This document shows positions 26,959 to 35,682 of a stretch of DNA of 64,000 bases, in pieces. The DNA is from JALYXV01 sp963733505 (GTDB lineage Bacteria > Actinomycetota > Acidimicrobiia > Acidimicrobiales > Palsa-688). The stretch covers positions 124,001-188,000 of the forward strand of contig CAVTDW010000026.1 of assembly GCA_963733505.1 (NCBI GenBank), given 5' to 3'. Numbering within the stretch: position 1 is the first letter of the stretch; each line of letters starts with the position of its first letter. The translations under genes and the position numbers were made by a program. The notes under the pieces were generated by a model. It did no database searches. It was not told the origin of the DNA and was given only the letters and a program-made list of their open reading frames with translations.

Positions 26959-29310
26959 ATGGCTGACTTGGCGCTCGTCCCTCCTTCGGCTGAGGAACTG
27001 GCGCACGCCGAGCCCGCGCCGCCCACGAGAGTGGATGTCCCCGAAACCCCGCTCTACCGGCTGAAGACCCGCCTCCTCGGCGCGCCGTTGCACACCGGCG
27101 AACTGGCCCACGAGCGCCTGGGCAAGCCGACTGCGCTGGCGGTGTTCGCCTCCGACAACCTTTCGTCGTCGGCCTACGCCACCGAGGAGATCCTGCGGAT
27201 CTTGGTGCCCGCGATCGGCGTGGCGGCGTTCTCGCTCGTCGTACCGGTCACCGTCGCCCTGCTGGTCGTCCTCGGCTTTTTGATCCTGTCGTACCGCCAG
27301 ACCATCAAGGAGTACCCCAGCGCGGGCGGGGCCTACATCGTCACCAAGGACAACTTCGGCAAGGTTCCCGCCCTGGTCGCCGGCGTCTCCCTGCTGACGG
27401 ACTACATCTTGACCGTGGCCGTTTCCGTGGCCGCGGGCACCGCGGCCATGGCGTCGGCCATCCCCGGCCTCCAGCCCTACGTGGTGCCCATCTCGATCGC
27501 CTTCATCGCCCTCATTGCCTTCGGCAACCTCCGGGGCGTGAAGGAGTCGGGCAAGGTCTTCGCCATCCCGACCTACTTCTTCCTCCTCAACATGTTTTTG
27601 CTGCTCGTCTGGGGCGGGTTCCAGCTCCTGAAAGGCGGCCTGCCCCAGCAAAGCCTCAATCACCCAGGCCTGGTGAAGGTCGGAGGGGCGGGCAACGGGC
27701 TGTTCATGGGGGCGGCGCTGTTCGTGGTGCTGCGAGCCTTCGCATCCGGCGGCGCCGCGGTCACCGGCGTCGAAGCCATCTCCAACGGTGTTCCGGCCTT
27801 CCGCGAGCCCTCGTGGCGCAACGCCCGCACGACGCTCGTGTGGATGGGATCGCTGCTCGGGGTCATGTTCATCGGGCTGTCGATTCTGGCCGCGGCCATC
27901 CACTCCGCCCCGTTCGAAAAGGGCACGCCCACGGTGATCTCCCAGGTCGGGAAGGCCGTCTACGGTAGCGGCCCCTCCGGCCACATCTTGTTCTATCTCC
28001 TTCAGATCGGGACCACCCTGATCCTGGTGCTGGCGGCCAACACCAGCTTCGCCGACTTCCCGAGGCTGGCCAGCTTCGCGGCCGCCGACGGGTTCATGCC
28101 CCGCCAGCTCACCAAGCGGGGGCACCGGCTGGTGTTCTCCAACGGCGTGCTGTCGCTGGCCCTCGGGGCGAGCGTGCTGGTGATCGCGACCGACGCCAAG
28201 GTCAGCCGCCTGATCCCGCTGTACGCCATCGGGGTCTTCACCAGCTTCACGCTTTCCCAGGCAGGAATGGCCAAACACCATCTGACCCGCCGTGAACCCG
28301 GGTGGCGCCGGGGCATGGCCATCAACGGCTTCGGTGCCGTCCTGTCGCTCGTCGTGGACGTGATCATCGCCCTGACCAAGTTCAACGAGGGCGGCTGGGT
28401 CGTGATCGTGGCCGTGCCGATCCTGGTGGTGATCCTGTTGCGGCTCAACCGGCAGTACGTGGCCGAAGCGGCGGAACTCCGGGAAAATGCCCCCCGGGCT
28501 GCGGTGGCGCCGATTCGCAGGGGTCACATCGTCCTGATCTTCGTGGACCAGCTGGATCTCGCGGCGGCCCAGGCAATTCGCTACGCCCGGAGTATCTCGC
28601 CCGACGAACTGCGGGCCGTCCACTTTGCCATCGACATGGACCGCGCCGCCGACCTCCGCCAGGCGTGGTGCGACCTCGGCCTCTCCGGTATCCCCCTCGA
28701 CATCGTCGAATGCCCCGACCGCCGCCTGGCGCGGGCCGCGGTCAATCTCGTGGCCGAGGTCCTCGACGAGAAGGAGACCGAGCTCACGGTATTGCTCCCC
28801 CGTGTGGAGTACGGACGCAGCTGGCACCGGCTGCTGCACGACCGCACCGCCCATCAGATTGCCGAAGCCCTGTCCGACGTCCCCCACGTCGGCGTGACGC
28901 TCATGCCGTACCACCTGGGGCGCAACAGCGTCGCCCGAACCGACACCACCGCGTCCAAGCCTTCCAAGCGGGCCACCAAGGCCAAGTCCGAGGCGCTGCA
29001 GGCAACGCAGCTGCCTTCCACGTTGGCGATACCGGCCGACACCGTGCCCATCGGTGGGCTGGCCCATCGCGATCGGGCCACCGTCGCAGGGCGGGTTCGC
29101 CAGGTGCGCGTCCAGCCCCGTGACGGGGTGGCGACGGTCGAGGTCACCCTGGCAGACGGCACCGGTGATGTGCGGGTGGTGTTCCTCGGGCGCCGCCACA
29201 TACCGGGCATCGTGCCCGGCACCTACCTGTCGGCCCACGCCGTCGTGGGCCAGCGGGGCGGCCATCTCGAAATGTTGAATCCTGAGTACACCCTTCTGGC
29301 GACCGACTGA
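26959..29310 (+). CDS. KimA-like APC-superfamily permease with C-terminal OB-fold
   Basis: A 783-residue fusion. Residues about 35-500 form a 12-helix APC transporter; FASDNLSSSAYATEEIL matches the KimA/YdaO potassium-uptake type. A cytosolic universal-stress-like domain follows (about 515-660: HIVLIFVDQLDLAAAQAI, LLPRVEYGRSWHRLL), as in KimA. After a Lys/Ala/Ser linker, residues about 695-780 form an OB-fold (RATVAGRVRQVRVQPR, VRVVFLGRRHIPGI). In other actinobacteria the OB-fold protein is a separate gene near a similar permease and Trk genes. Potassium as substrate is inferred. Leaderless start. Confidence 0.85.
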   Translation: MADLALVPPSAEELAHAEPAPPTRVDVPETPLYRLKTRLLGAPLHTGELAHERLGKPTALAVFASDNLSSSAYATEEILRILVPAIGVAAFSLVVPVTVALLVVLGFLILSYRQTIKEYPSAGGAYIVTKDNFGKVPALVAGVSLLTDYILTVAVSVAAGTAAMASAIPGLQPYVVPISIAFIALIAFGNLRGVKESGKVFAIPTYFFLLNMFLLLVWGGFQLLKGGLPQQSLNHPGLVKVGGAGNGLFMGAALFVVLRAFASGGAAVTGVEAISNGVPAFREPSWRNARTTLVWMGSLLGVMFIGLSILAAAIHSAPFEKGTPTVISQVGKAVYGSGPSGHILFYLLQIGTTLILVLAANTSFADFPRLASFAAADGFMPRQLTKRGHRLVFSNGVLSLALGASVLVIATDAKVSRLIPLYAIGVFTSFTLSQAGMAKHHLTRREPGWRRGMAINGFGAVLSLVVDVIIALTKFNEGGWVVIVAVPILVVILLRLNRQYVAEAAELRENAPRAAVAPIRRGHIVLIFVDQLDLAAAQAIRYARSISPDELRAVHFAIDMDRAADLRQAWCDLGLSGIPLDIVECPDRRLARAAVNLVAEVLDEKETELTVLLPRVEYGRSWHRLLHDRTAHQIAEALSDVPHVGVTLMPYHLGRNSVARTDTTASKPSKRATKAKSEALQATQLPSTLAIPADTVPIGGLAHRDRATVAGRVRQVRVQPRDGVATVEVTLADGTGDVRVVFLGRRHIPGIVPGTYLSAHAVVGQRGGHLEMLNPEYTLLATD

Positions 29311-29311
29311 A

Positions 29312-29659
29312 ATGGCTGCCGGCCGCCGGGCGCTGATCACTGCGGTCATCAGCGTCTCCATCCTCACCGGGGTCGTGCTGGCCGGCAGTGCGGCCCGAGC
29401 GTCGGTCGGGCGCTCGGCGACGCCCGTGATGGCCCTGGCGGGCATCGAGGCGACCACTCCCCCGGTGGCGCTGGTGTCCACCGACACCCGGGGTCGCAGC
29501 GCCACGAGCACCCGGCTGTCGATCTTGGTGCTCGCAGTGCTGGTGGGTCGGGCGTCGCTCCTGCGTCACCGGACCACCCGACCGACGGCGACCCGCGTCT
29601 CGCCGGCGTGGAAGGCGGGCGCAGCATCGGTCCGCGGACCGCCCGTCATCCTGCTCTGA
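29312..29659 (+). CDS. Small exported or membrane protein of unknown function
   Basis: A 115-residue frame beginning one base after the permease stop (TGAAATG), so probably translated by coupling. It has a signal-like start (basic residues then LITAVISVSILTGVVLAG, Ala-x-Ala), a Thr/Ser-rich middle, a second hydrophobic stretch (LSILVLAVLVG) and a basic tail. No domain recognised. Confidence 0.5.
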   Translation: MAAGRRALITAVISVSILTGVVLAGSAARASVGRSATPVMALAGIEATTPPVALVSTDTRGRSATSTRLSILVLAVLVGRASLLRHRTTRPTATRVSPAWKAGAASVRGPPVILL

Positions 29660-29823
29660 CCGCACGCCGCTAGCCAGCGCCCACGGTACGGGCCCCGAAA
29701 GGGACCGCCCCTGGCGCGGCTGGCGCCGCGCCCCGGCGCGGCCCAAGAAGTCGTCTGACTCGATAGCCGCCGGTCGCGCCCCATCGCGTGGGCGCCCGCG
29801 GCCTTTCCCAAAGGAGAACAGCA

Positions 29824-30606
29824 ATGAACAACGCGCGCTCTACCGTCGCCATCACCGGACCCGATTCGTGGCTCCGGCCCATGCTCATCGCCCGCCTCGA
29901 AACGGCCGACATGAGTGTCCACGACCTGGGACCGGGCACATCACTGGTCCGGGCCGTCGACACGGTCATCCACCTGCCCCTCATGATGCCGGGGTCGGCG
30001 TCGCCGGCCAACGACGTGGGAGCCTCGGCCGGTCGGATGACGTTCGTCGCGGCCGCCACCGCCAAGGTCCCGAGGGTCGTCGTGGTGAGCCGACTCGAAG
30101 CTGAAGGCCCCAACCCTTATGTGGACGCACTGCGAGCCCTCGAACACAGCGCGGCCAACGTGTGCCGTCACGTCACGATCGTGCGCAGCGCCCACCCCGT
30201 CGGCGGGCCCGCCAACCCGGGCCCGGTCGTAGACGCCCTGCGCCGCTACCGGGCGGAGCTCGATGCTTTGGCGGACCCCACGGTCCACCCGGTCCACGTC
30301 GACGACCTGCTCGACGCCATCGAAGCGGCGGCCGACGGACGGATCGGGGCGGGCCTGGTCGAACTAGCGGGGCCCACGCCTTGGGCGCTGTCGGAGTTCG
30401 CCCAGATGGTCTCGGCTGGCATCTGGGACTCGTCTGACTCGTTGCTCGCCCAATGGAAGCTCCGGGCCGGGGGCGCGACGGGGAAAGCCATCACGTCGTT
30501 TCTGACCGAGACCTCGATGCCGACGCATCGGCTGTCGTCGCCTCTCGCTACACCGGACCGAGACGTCGCGGCCATCTGGAACACCGTCGAGGCCGACCGC
30601 CCATAA
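29824..30606 (+). CDS. NAD(P)-binding Rossmann-fold protein, SDR/NmrA-like
   Basis: A 260-residue Rossmann-like protein. The N-terminal TVAITGPDSWLRPMLIARL is a degenerate dinucleotide loop, followed by DTVIHLPL and VPRVVVVSRLEAEGPN, resembling extended SDR (epimerase-type) proteins that lack the full catalytic triad. ATG 29824 has AAAGGAG 7 nt upstream. The 164 bp before it hold GC-rich inverted repeats (29690-29750) and no gene. Convergent with glnD with an 8-bp gap. Substrate unknown. Confidence 0.65.
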   Translation: MNNARSTVAITGPDSWLRPMLIARLETADMSVHDLGPGTSLVRAVDTVIHLPLMMPGSASPANDVGASAGRMTFVAAATAKVPRVVVVSRLEAEGPNPYVDALRALEHSAANVCRHVTIVRSAHPVGGPANPGPVVDALRRYRAELDALADPTVHPVHVDDLLDAIEAAADGRIGAGLVELAGPTPWALSEFAQMVSAGIWDSSDSLLAQWKLRAGGATGKAITSFLTETSMPTHRLSSPLATPDRDVAAIWNTVEADRP

Positions 30607-30614
30607 ACCCAGCG

Positions 30615-32972
30615 CTACCCCACTGCGTGGAGGACGGCTCGTTCGATCTCCCGCAGCGCATCTTGGTCCGTGACCTTCTGGCCCTGGTCGTCGCACACGT
30701 AGAACGAGTCGACGACCTCGGGCCCGAGGGTCTGGACCCGCGCCGAGCGGATGTCCAGATCCAGCTCCGCCATGGCCCGCGTCACCCGGTAGAGCACGCC
30801 CAAGCGGTCCACCGTGTGCACATCGATGACCGTCGCCGTCGCCGACGCCGTGTTGTCGAACGTGACTGCAGCCACCGTCGGCCGGCGCGAGAAGGGACCA
30901 GGCCGGTCGTACGTGCGGATCCGTTCGGCCAAGCGGGCACTGAGGGCCAGCCGCCCGTCGAGGGAGAGATCAAGATCGGCCAGGACCCGGGGCCACGGCA
31001 CGCAGTCCCGAACGTGATCGACGACCCGGAACTCCGCCAGGGCCCGCCCCGCCTCGGTCGACTGGGCCGAAGCGGCGATGACGTCGAGGCCGTGCAGGGC
31101 CAGCACCCCCGCCACCCGGCTGAAGACGCCGGGACGGTCGACCGTGACTACGGTCAAGACGTCACCGCGCGCCTCGATGTGGCGGCCCGGTTGCGCCAGC
31201 CAAGCCAGCTGCTCCGGTGTCGGGAAGGCGGTCCTGGCCCGTGCCCCGCTGCCTCCCGACGGAGGAGCCAGCTCGCCGTCGCCCGACAGGACCTGTTGGA
31301 CCCGGTCTGCCAGCAGGGCCACCAGGCCCGCCTTCCAGGGGCTCCAGGCCGACGGCCCGGTGGCCAGTGAGTCGGCTTCGGTCAAGGCGGCCAGCAACCG
31401 GACCCGCTCCACGGTGACGACCGTTTCCGCGACCCGCTCGATGGTGACCGGATCGTCGAGGTCGCGGCGGCTGGCCACATCGGGAAGCAGCAGGTGGTGC
31501 CGGACCAGGCTTTCCAGTGTTTCGACGTCCTCGTCGGAAAAACCCATGCGGATGGCGACGACCCGGGCGAAGCCCACGCCAACGGTGCTGTGGTCCCCGG
31601 CGTGGCCTTTTCCCAGATCGTGCAAGAGCGCCGCCAAGAGGAGAAGGTCGGGCCGGTCGACGTGCGCCGTCAGGGCGGCGGCGTTGGCCGCGGTTTCCAG
31701 CAGGTGCCGGTCGACGGTGAATCGGTGGTAGGCGTTGTGTTGTGGGCGGCACCGCACGGCCCGCCACTCGGGCATGATCCGGTCCCAGATCCCGGTGTGG
31801 TCGAGCGCCTCGATGACCGGGATGGCGCGGTGTCCGGCCGCGAGGAGCGCGATGAACAGCGCCTGCGCCTCCGGCGGCCATGGCTCGGGGAGGCCGGGCC
31901 ACTCCGCCGCCAGCCGCTCGAGGGTGTGGCGTTCGATCACGCCGTTGTGCTGGGTCGCCGCCACCGCGACCCGAAGCGCGAGCGTCGGGTCCTCGGCCGC
32001 GACGGCGTCGGGGCTGAGCGTCACCTCGCCGTCTCGGAGCACGACGCCCGGTGCCAGGAGGCGAGGTTGCAGGCCGGTGCGGGCGAGGGGGCCCCGCAGC
32101 GTCGAGATCACCCGCCGCCAGGTGTCGTCGCTGGTCCAGGCGATCCGGCGGGCCGCCTCGGCGATCTTGCCCATGAGCTGGTCGGCGTCGTCGAATCCCA
32201 GCGCCTGGGCGACACCGTCTTGTTCCTGCAGGACCAGGACGTTGCCCGCCCGGCCGGTGCGGCGCTGGAGCTCCACCCGGGCGTCGAGCAGCACCGAATA
32301 GGCCGAGGAGAGCGGGGCTTGGTCGTAGTCCAGCATGATGGCCCGCGCCGCCTGGGCCCAGCTGAGGGCGTGCACGTCGCGCAGCCCGCCCCGCGCCTCT
32401 TTCAGGTCGGGCTCGAGCCGGAAGGCGGCCTCGCCCGCCCGCTGGTGGCGCTCCGCCACCCCGGCGGCCAGCGCCGTCAGCCAGCGGCTGTCTCGCTTCT
32501 CCCAGTTCTGGCGACCCCCGGCGATGAGTTCGTCGCTCAGGCCGGTGGCACCGGCAAGATGGCGGGCGCTGAGCAAGGCCGTGGCGGTTTCGAGGGTGTC
32601 GGAGGCCAGCGAGAGCGCCTGGCGCACGGTGCAGACGCTGTGGCCGAGGTGGAACCCTTCATCCCAGATCGGGTACCAGATGCGGTCGGCAATGGCCGCC
32701 ACCTGGGCCGCGTTGGCCCGCCGTTCGTGGACCAGCATGACGTCGATGTCACTCTCGGGGCAGAGCTCCCGGCGGCCGAATCCTCCTACCGCCACAAGTG
32801 CGACGCCGGTCGACGCGGGCGCGGCGTCGGCCAGTAACTGGGTGAGCCAGGCGTCCACCAGGTCGCTGTGGGCCCGGCTCCACGCGGCACCGGTCAGGGT
32901 GGTATCGCCCCGCAACCGGTCTCGGGCCTCGGTCACCTCGGTCGGCGACAAGCTGCGGGAGGGGGCGGCCAA
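30615..32972 (-). CDS. glnD: [Protein-PII] uridylyltransferase / uridylyl-removing enzyme
   Basis: Bifunctional sensor of glutamine that modifies PII. Nucleotidyltransferase domain with GGFGRRELCPESDIDVML; the central HD domain (LLAALLHDLGKGHAGDHS) for removal; two C-terminal ACT domains (VVTVDRPGVFSRVAGVL and VIDVHTVDRLGVLYRVT). The length is about 785 residues. The start is uncertain: the frame is open to 33191, but upstream codons overlap the divergent amt promoter; TTG 32972 or GTG 32936 are plausible. It is next to amt and glnB, its functional partners. Confidence 0.93.
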   Translation of the reverse strand: MAAPSRSLSPTEVTEARDRLRGDTTLTGAAWSRAHSDLVDAWLTQLLADAAPASTGVALVAVGGFGRRELCPESDIDVMLVHERRANAAQVAAIADRIWYPIWDEGFHLGHSVCTVRQALSLASDTLETATALLSARHLAGATGLSDELIAGGRQNWEKRDSRWLTALAAGVAERHQRAGEAAFRLEPDLKEARGGLRDVHALSWAQAARAIMLDYDQAPLSSAYSVLLDARVELQRRTGRAGNVLVLQEQDGVAQALGFDDADQLMGKIAEAARRIAWTSDDTWRRVISTLRGPLARTGLQPRLLAPGVVLRDGEVTLSPDAVAAEDPTLALRVAVAATQHNGVIERHTLERLAAEWPGLPEPWPPEAQALFIALLAAGHRAIPVIEALDHTGIWDRIMPEWRAVRCRPQHNAYHRFTVDRHLLETAANAAALTAHVDRPDLLLLAALLHDLGKGHAGDHSTVGVGFARVVAIRMGFSDEDVETLESLVRHHLLLPDVASRRDLDDPVTIERVAETVVTVERVRLLAALTEADSLATGPSAWSPWKAGLVALLADRVQQVLSGDGELAPPSGGSGARARTAFPTPEQLAWLAQPGRHIEARGDVLTVVTVDRPGVFSRVAGVLALHGLDVIAASAQSTEAGRALAEFRVVDHVRDCVPWPRVLADLDLSLDGRLALSARLAERIRTYDRPGPFSRRPTVAAVTFDNTASATATVIDVHTVDRLGVLYRVTRAMAELDLDIRSARVQTLGPEVVDSFYVCDDQGQKVTDQDALREIERAVLHAVG

Positions 32973-33070
32973 GGCAACATGCTGACATAAAGGAAGGTCG
33001 TCAAGATTTCGTAAAGACGATTGACCCGCAGCGCTAACGCGGTGGACACCAAGGCGAAAGACGGCCTCCG

Positions 33071-33076
33071 TACCGT
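33071..33076 (+). promoter_or_regulatory. -10 box TACCGT of amt
   Basis: TACCGT, 8 nt before ATG 33085; no ribosome-binding site, so a leaderless or near-leaderless mRNA. Confidence 0.5.
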
Positions 33077-33084
33077 CCTCAGCC

Positions 33085-34686
33085 ATGATCAGATCCAGAC
33101 TGCAGCGCTTCAAGCAGAAAGACACCCGCAAACTGATCGCCACGATCATGGCCGGAAAAATGATCGGTTTGATGACGATCATTGGCGTCATGAAGGGCGT
33201 CTCGTGGTACTTCGAATCATCGGCTCACGCGGCGCCGTTGGTCCATCAAGCTGCGGTCAATACCGACCAACTGGTCAGTTCGGCAAACACCGTATGGGTG
33301 TTGGTAACGGCGTTCTTGGTGTTCTTCATGCAGGCGGGGTTCATGGGTCTCGAAGCGGGGTTCGCCCGCTCACGTGAGACGGTCAACGTTCTCTTGGAGT
33401 GTGTGTTCGACACCTGCCTGTGCGGGTTGCTGTACTGGGCGATCGGCTTCGCCTTCCAGTTCGGATCCGGCAACGGGATCATCGGCCACGAGTACTTCTT
33501 CCTGCATGGGATGACACCGGCATACAAGTCGTCCTCGGTGGCGTTTCTCGCCTTTTTCCTCTTCCAGTTCGCCTTTGCCGACACCGCATCGACGGTCACG
33601 TCGGGGGCCATGGTCGGGCGGACAGGATTCAAAGGCGACATCATCTACAGCACGCTTGTGTCGGGATTCTTCTACCCGATCTTCGGCCATTGGGTCTGGG
33701 GGCCGGGCGGCTGGTTGGGAAACACCATGGGGTGGTTCCACGGCCTGGCGGGGGGCACCGTCTTTCGTGATTTCGCCGGCTCCACCGTGGTGCACACCGT
33801 CGGGGGGTTCATCGCCCTGGCGGGCTGCATCGTCCTCGGCCCCCGCTTGGGCCGGGTGTTCAAGCGTGACGGCGGCGGCCCCCTCGCTCCCCATGACCTG
33901 ACGTGGGGCGCCATCGGTGGGGTCATCCTGTGGTTCGGCTGGTACGGCTTCAACCCCGGCTCGACGCTGTCGGCCATGGACTGGGTGGGGATCGGACGAG
34001 TCGCCGCCAACACCACCCTGGCGGCCTGTGCCGGCGGCATGATGGCGGTGCTGTTCGTGTACCGCAAGGCGAAGATATGGGACCTCAGCATCTCGGTGAA
34101 CGGCTTCCTCGGCGGGCTGGTCGCCATCACCTGTCCGTGCTACTGGGTTTCGCCCTTCGGTGCCATCGTGATCGGGGCGGTGGCGGGCATCGTGGTACCG
34201 CTCGGGATGGACTTCATGGAGTGGCGGCGCTGGGACGACCCCATCGGGGCGGTGGCGGTGCACGGCTTCGCGGGCATCTGGGGCACCCTGAGCTTGGGGC
34301 TGTTGGCGACCGGGCAGTACGGCATCCCGACGCCGACGGGGACCGACACCTCGACGGTCGTCAGGGGCCTGTTCTACGGCGGGGGCACCGCCCAGTTGCG
34401 GTCCCAGTTCATCGGCAGCATGACGTGCGTGATCGTCGTGGGCGGATTGGCGCTTGTGGTCATGAAGCTCATCAAGATGATCCCCGGGAGTTGGACCCTA
34501 CGGGTGTCGAGGGACGGCGAACTGGAAGGGCTCGACCTGCATGAGCACGGGACGGCGGCGTATCACGTCGAGTTCGGGCAAGGAATGACCTACAGCGCTC
34601 CCCCCAACCTGTCCCCGAGGAATGGCGCCAAGGAGCCGGTCGTCACCGAAGTGGAAACAGCCGACCCAGAGAGCTCGCCCGTCTAG
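33085..34686 (+). CDS. amt: Ammonium transporter, AmtB family
   Basis: A 533-residue channel-like ammonium transporter with about 11 membrane helices. Family marks are FFMQAGFMGLEAGFARSRE, the FQFAFADTA helix, the twin pore His (GSTVVHTVGGFIALAGC and VHGFAGIWGT), and GWYGFNPGS. The N-terminus adds a basic cytoplasmic stretch and a hydrophobic segment (residues 17-36) that may be a signal or an extra helix. Followed 48 bp later by glnB, the usual amt-glnB pair in which PII gates the channel. Confidence 0.94.
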   Translation: MIRSRLQRFKQKDTRKLIATIMAGKMIGLMTIIGVMKGVSWYFESSAHAAPLVHQAAVNTDQLVSSANTVWVLVTAFLVFFMQAGFMGLEAGFARSRETVNVLLECVFDTCLCGLLYWAIGFAFQFGSGNGIIGHEYFFLHGMTPAYKSSSVAFLAFFLFQFAFADTASTVTSGAMVGRTGFKGDIIYSTLVSGFFYPIFGHWVWGPGGWLGNTMGWFHGLAGGTVFRDFAGSTVVHTVGGFIALAGCIVLGPRLGRVFKRDGGGPLAPHDLTWGAIGGVILWFGWYGFNPGSTLSAMDWVGIGRVAANTTLAACAGGMMAVLFVYRKAKIWDLSISVNGFLGGLVAITCPCYWVSPFGAIVIGAVAGIVVPLGMDFMEWRRWDDPIGAVAVHGFAGIWGTLSLGLLATGQYGIPTPTGTDTSTVVRGLFYGGGTAQLRSQFIGSMTCVIVVGGLALVVMKLIKMIPGSWTLRVSRDGELEGLDLHEHGTAAYHVEFGQGMTYSAPPNLSPRNGAKEPVVTEVETADPESSPV

Positions 34687-34734
34687 GTCGCTTGCGGCCC
34701 CACCCGCCAAACCCCTGCGAGGAGAAAAAGCGTC

Positions 34735-35076
34735 GTGCCCTATTTGATCACTGCCATCATCAAGCCGTTCAAGCTGGAGGAGGTGAAAGAGGCGCTGCGG
34801 GCCTCCGGGGTCGGTGGGCTCACGGTGAGTGAGGTTCAGGGATTCGGGCGCCAAGGCGGCAAGACCGAAGTGTTCCGGGGCGCCGAGTACAAGACCGAGT
34901 TCGTCCCCAAGGTGAAGATCGAGGTCATCGTGGACTCGAGCCAGGCCTACAAGATCGTGGACCTGATCGCCGAGGCGGCCCGCACCGGCAAGATCGGCGA
35001 CGGCAAGATCTGGGCCGTCGACCTGGACCGCCTGATGCGAGTCAGGACGGGGGAACTCGGCGACGAAGCCGTCTGA
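34735..35076 (+). CDS. glnB: Nitrogen regulatory protein PII
   Basis: A 113-residue PII signal protein that binds ATP/ADP and 2-oxoglutarate. The T-loop GGKTEVFRGAEYKTEF holds the modifiable Tyr (residue 52, equal to Tyr51 of E. coli); the B-loop is ARTGKIGDGKIW. GTG 34735 has AGGAG upstream. Its neighbours glnD and amt suggest PII is uridylylated or adenylylated by GlnD and controls the Amt channel. Confidence 0.95.
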   Translation: MPYLITAIIKPFKLEEVKEALRASGVGGLTVSEVQGFGRQGGKTEVFRGAEYKTEFVPKVKIEVIVDSSQAYKIVDLIAEAARTGKIGDGKIWAVDLDRLMRVRTGELGDEAV

Positions 35077-35127
35077 TGCACCGGCTGGGTCGTCCGTGTC
35101 AGGCCACCCGAAGGGGCGAGGCTGTAC

Positions 35128-35631
35128 GTGGCTGACGTCGTGGTCGTTCATTGGCCCGAGCAGCGCGACGAGGTCAGTCGCTTAGCGGAGCAACGCGTCC
35201 CCCGCCTTTTGTTGGTCGCCCCCGCGGCCGATCCCCCCGAGGCGGGGGACGCCCTCCAAGACTGGGTTCGCCTGCCGGGCGACGAGCGCGATGTCCGCGC
35301 CCGGCTGAGCGGGCTGCGCCGGCGAGCGGACGAGGAGACCGCGCCGGTCGTCGACAATCACGGGCGGTTGCTGTTTCACGGATCGTGGGTCCAGCTGTCC
35401 CCGATCCATGAGCGGTTGGCCCGGCGCATGTTGGCCACCAGCGAAGCCGTCGTCGCCGAACGCGACTTGCTGCGCGAGGGTTGGCCAGGAGGCGATCCGA
35501 GTTCCAACGCCCTCCGGGTCCATCTCCACCGCCTGCGCCGCGACATCGCGCCACTTGGCCTCGAGATCCGCGGCGTGCGGGGCGAGGGTTGGGTGTTGCA
35601 GCGCAACCGGGCGGTGCCAGAACCCACGTAG
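35128..35631 (+). CDS. GlnR-like winged-helix regulator with degenerate receiver
   Basis: A 167-residue protein. The C-terminal half is an OmpR/PhoB winged helix (SPIHERLARRMLATSEAVV, LRVHLHRLRRDIAPLG, IRGVRGEGWVLQ). The N-terminal 65 residues look like a shortened receiver remnant without the phospho-acceptor Asp. Position directly after amt-glnB suggests nitrogen control like actinobacterial GlnR, which is also an atypical OmpR-type protein. GTG 35128 is used. No kinase is adjacent. Function inferred from context. Confidence 0.7.
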   Translation: MADVVVVHWPEQRDEVSRLAEQRVPRLLLVAPAADPPEAGDALQDWVRLPGDERDVRARLSGLRRRADEETAPVVDNHGRLLFHGSWVQLSPIHERLARRMLATSEAVVAERDLLREGWPGGDPSSNALRVHLHRLRRDIAPLGLEIRGVRGEGWVLQRNRAVPEPT

Positions 35632-35682
35632 CCGGCCGGGGCCGTGCCAGGCCGGGCCGAGCCTCTGGAGTCCGTGGGGCGC

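Noticed and set aside
26608..29511. A 967-codon minus-strand open frame opposite the permease
   Set aside because: Antisense to transmembrane segments and the OB-fold; no domain is visible in it.
33000..33060. GlnR operator before amt
   Set aside because: GTAAAGACGATTGACC loosely resembles a GlnR half-site pair but the match is too weak to annotate.
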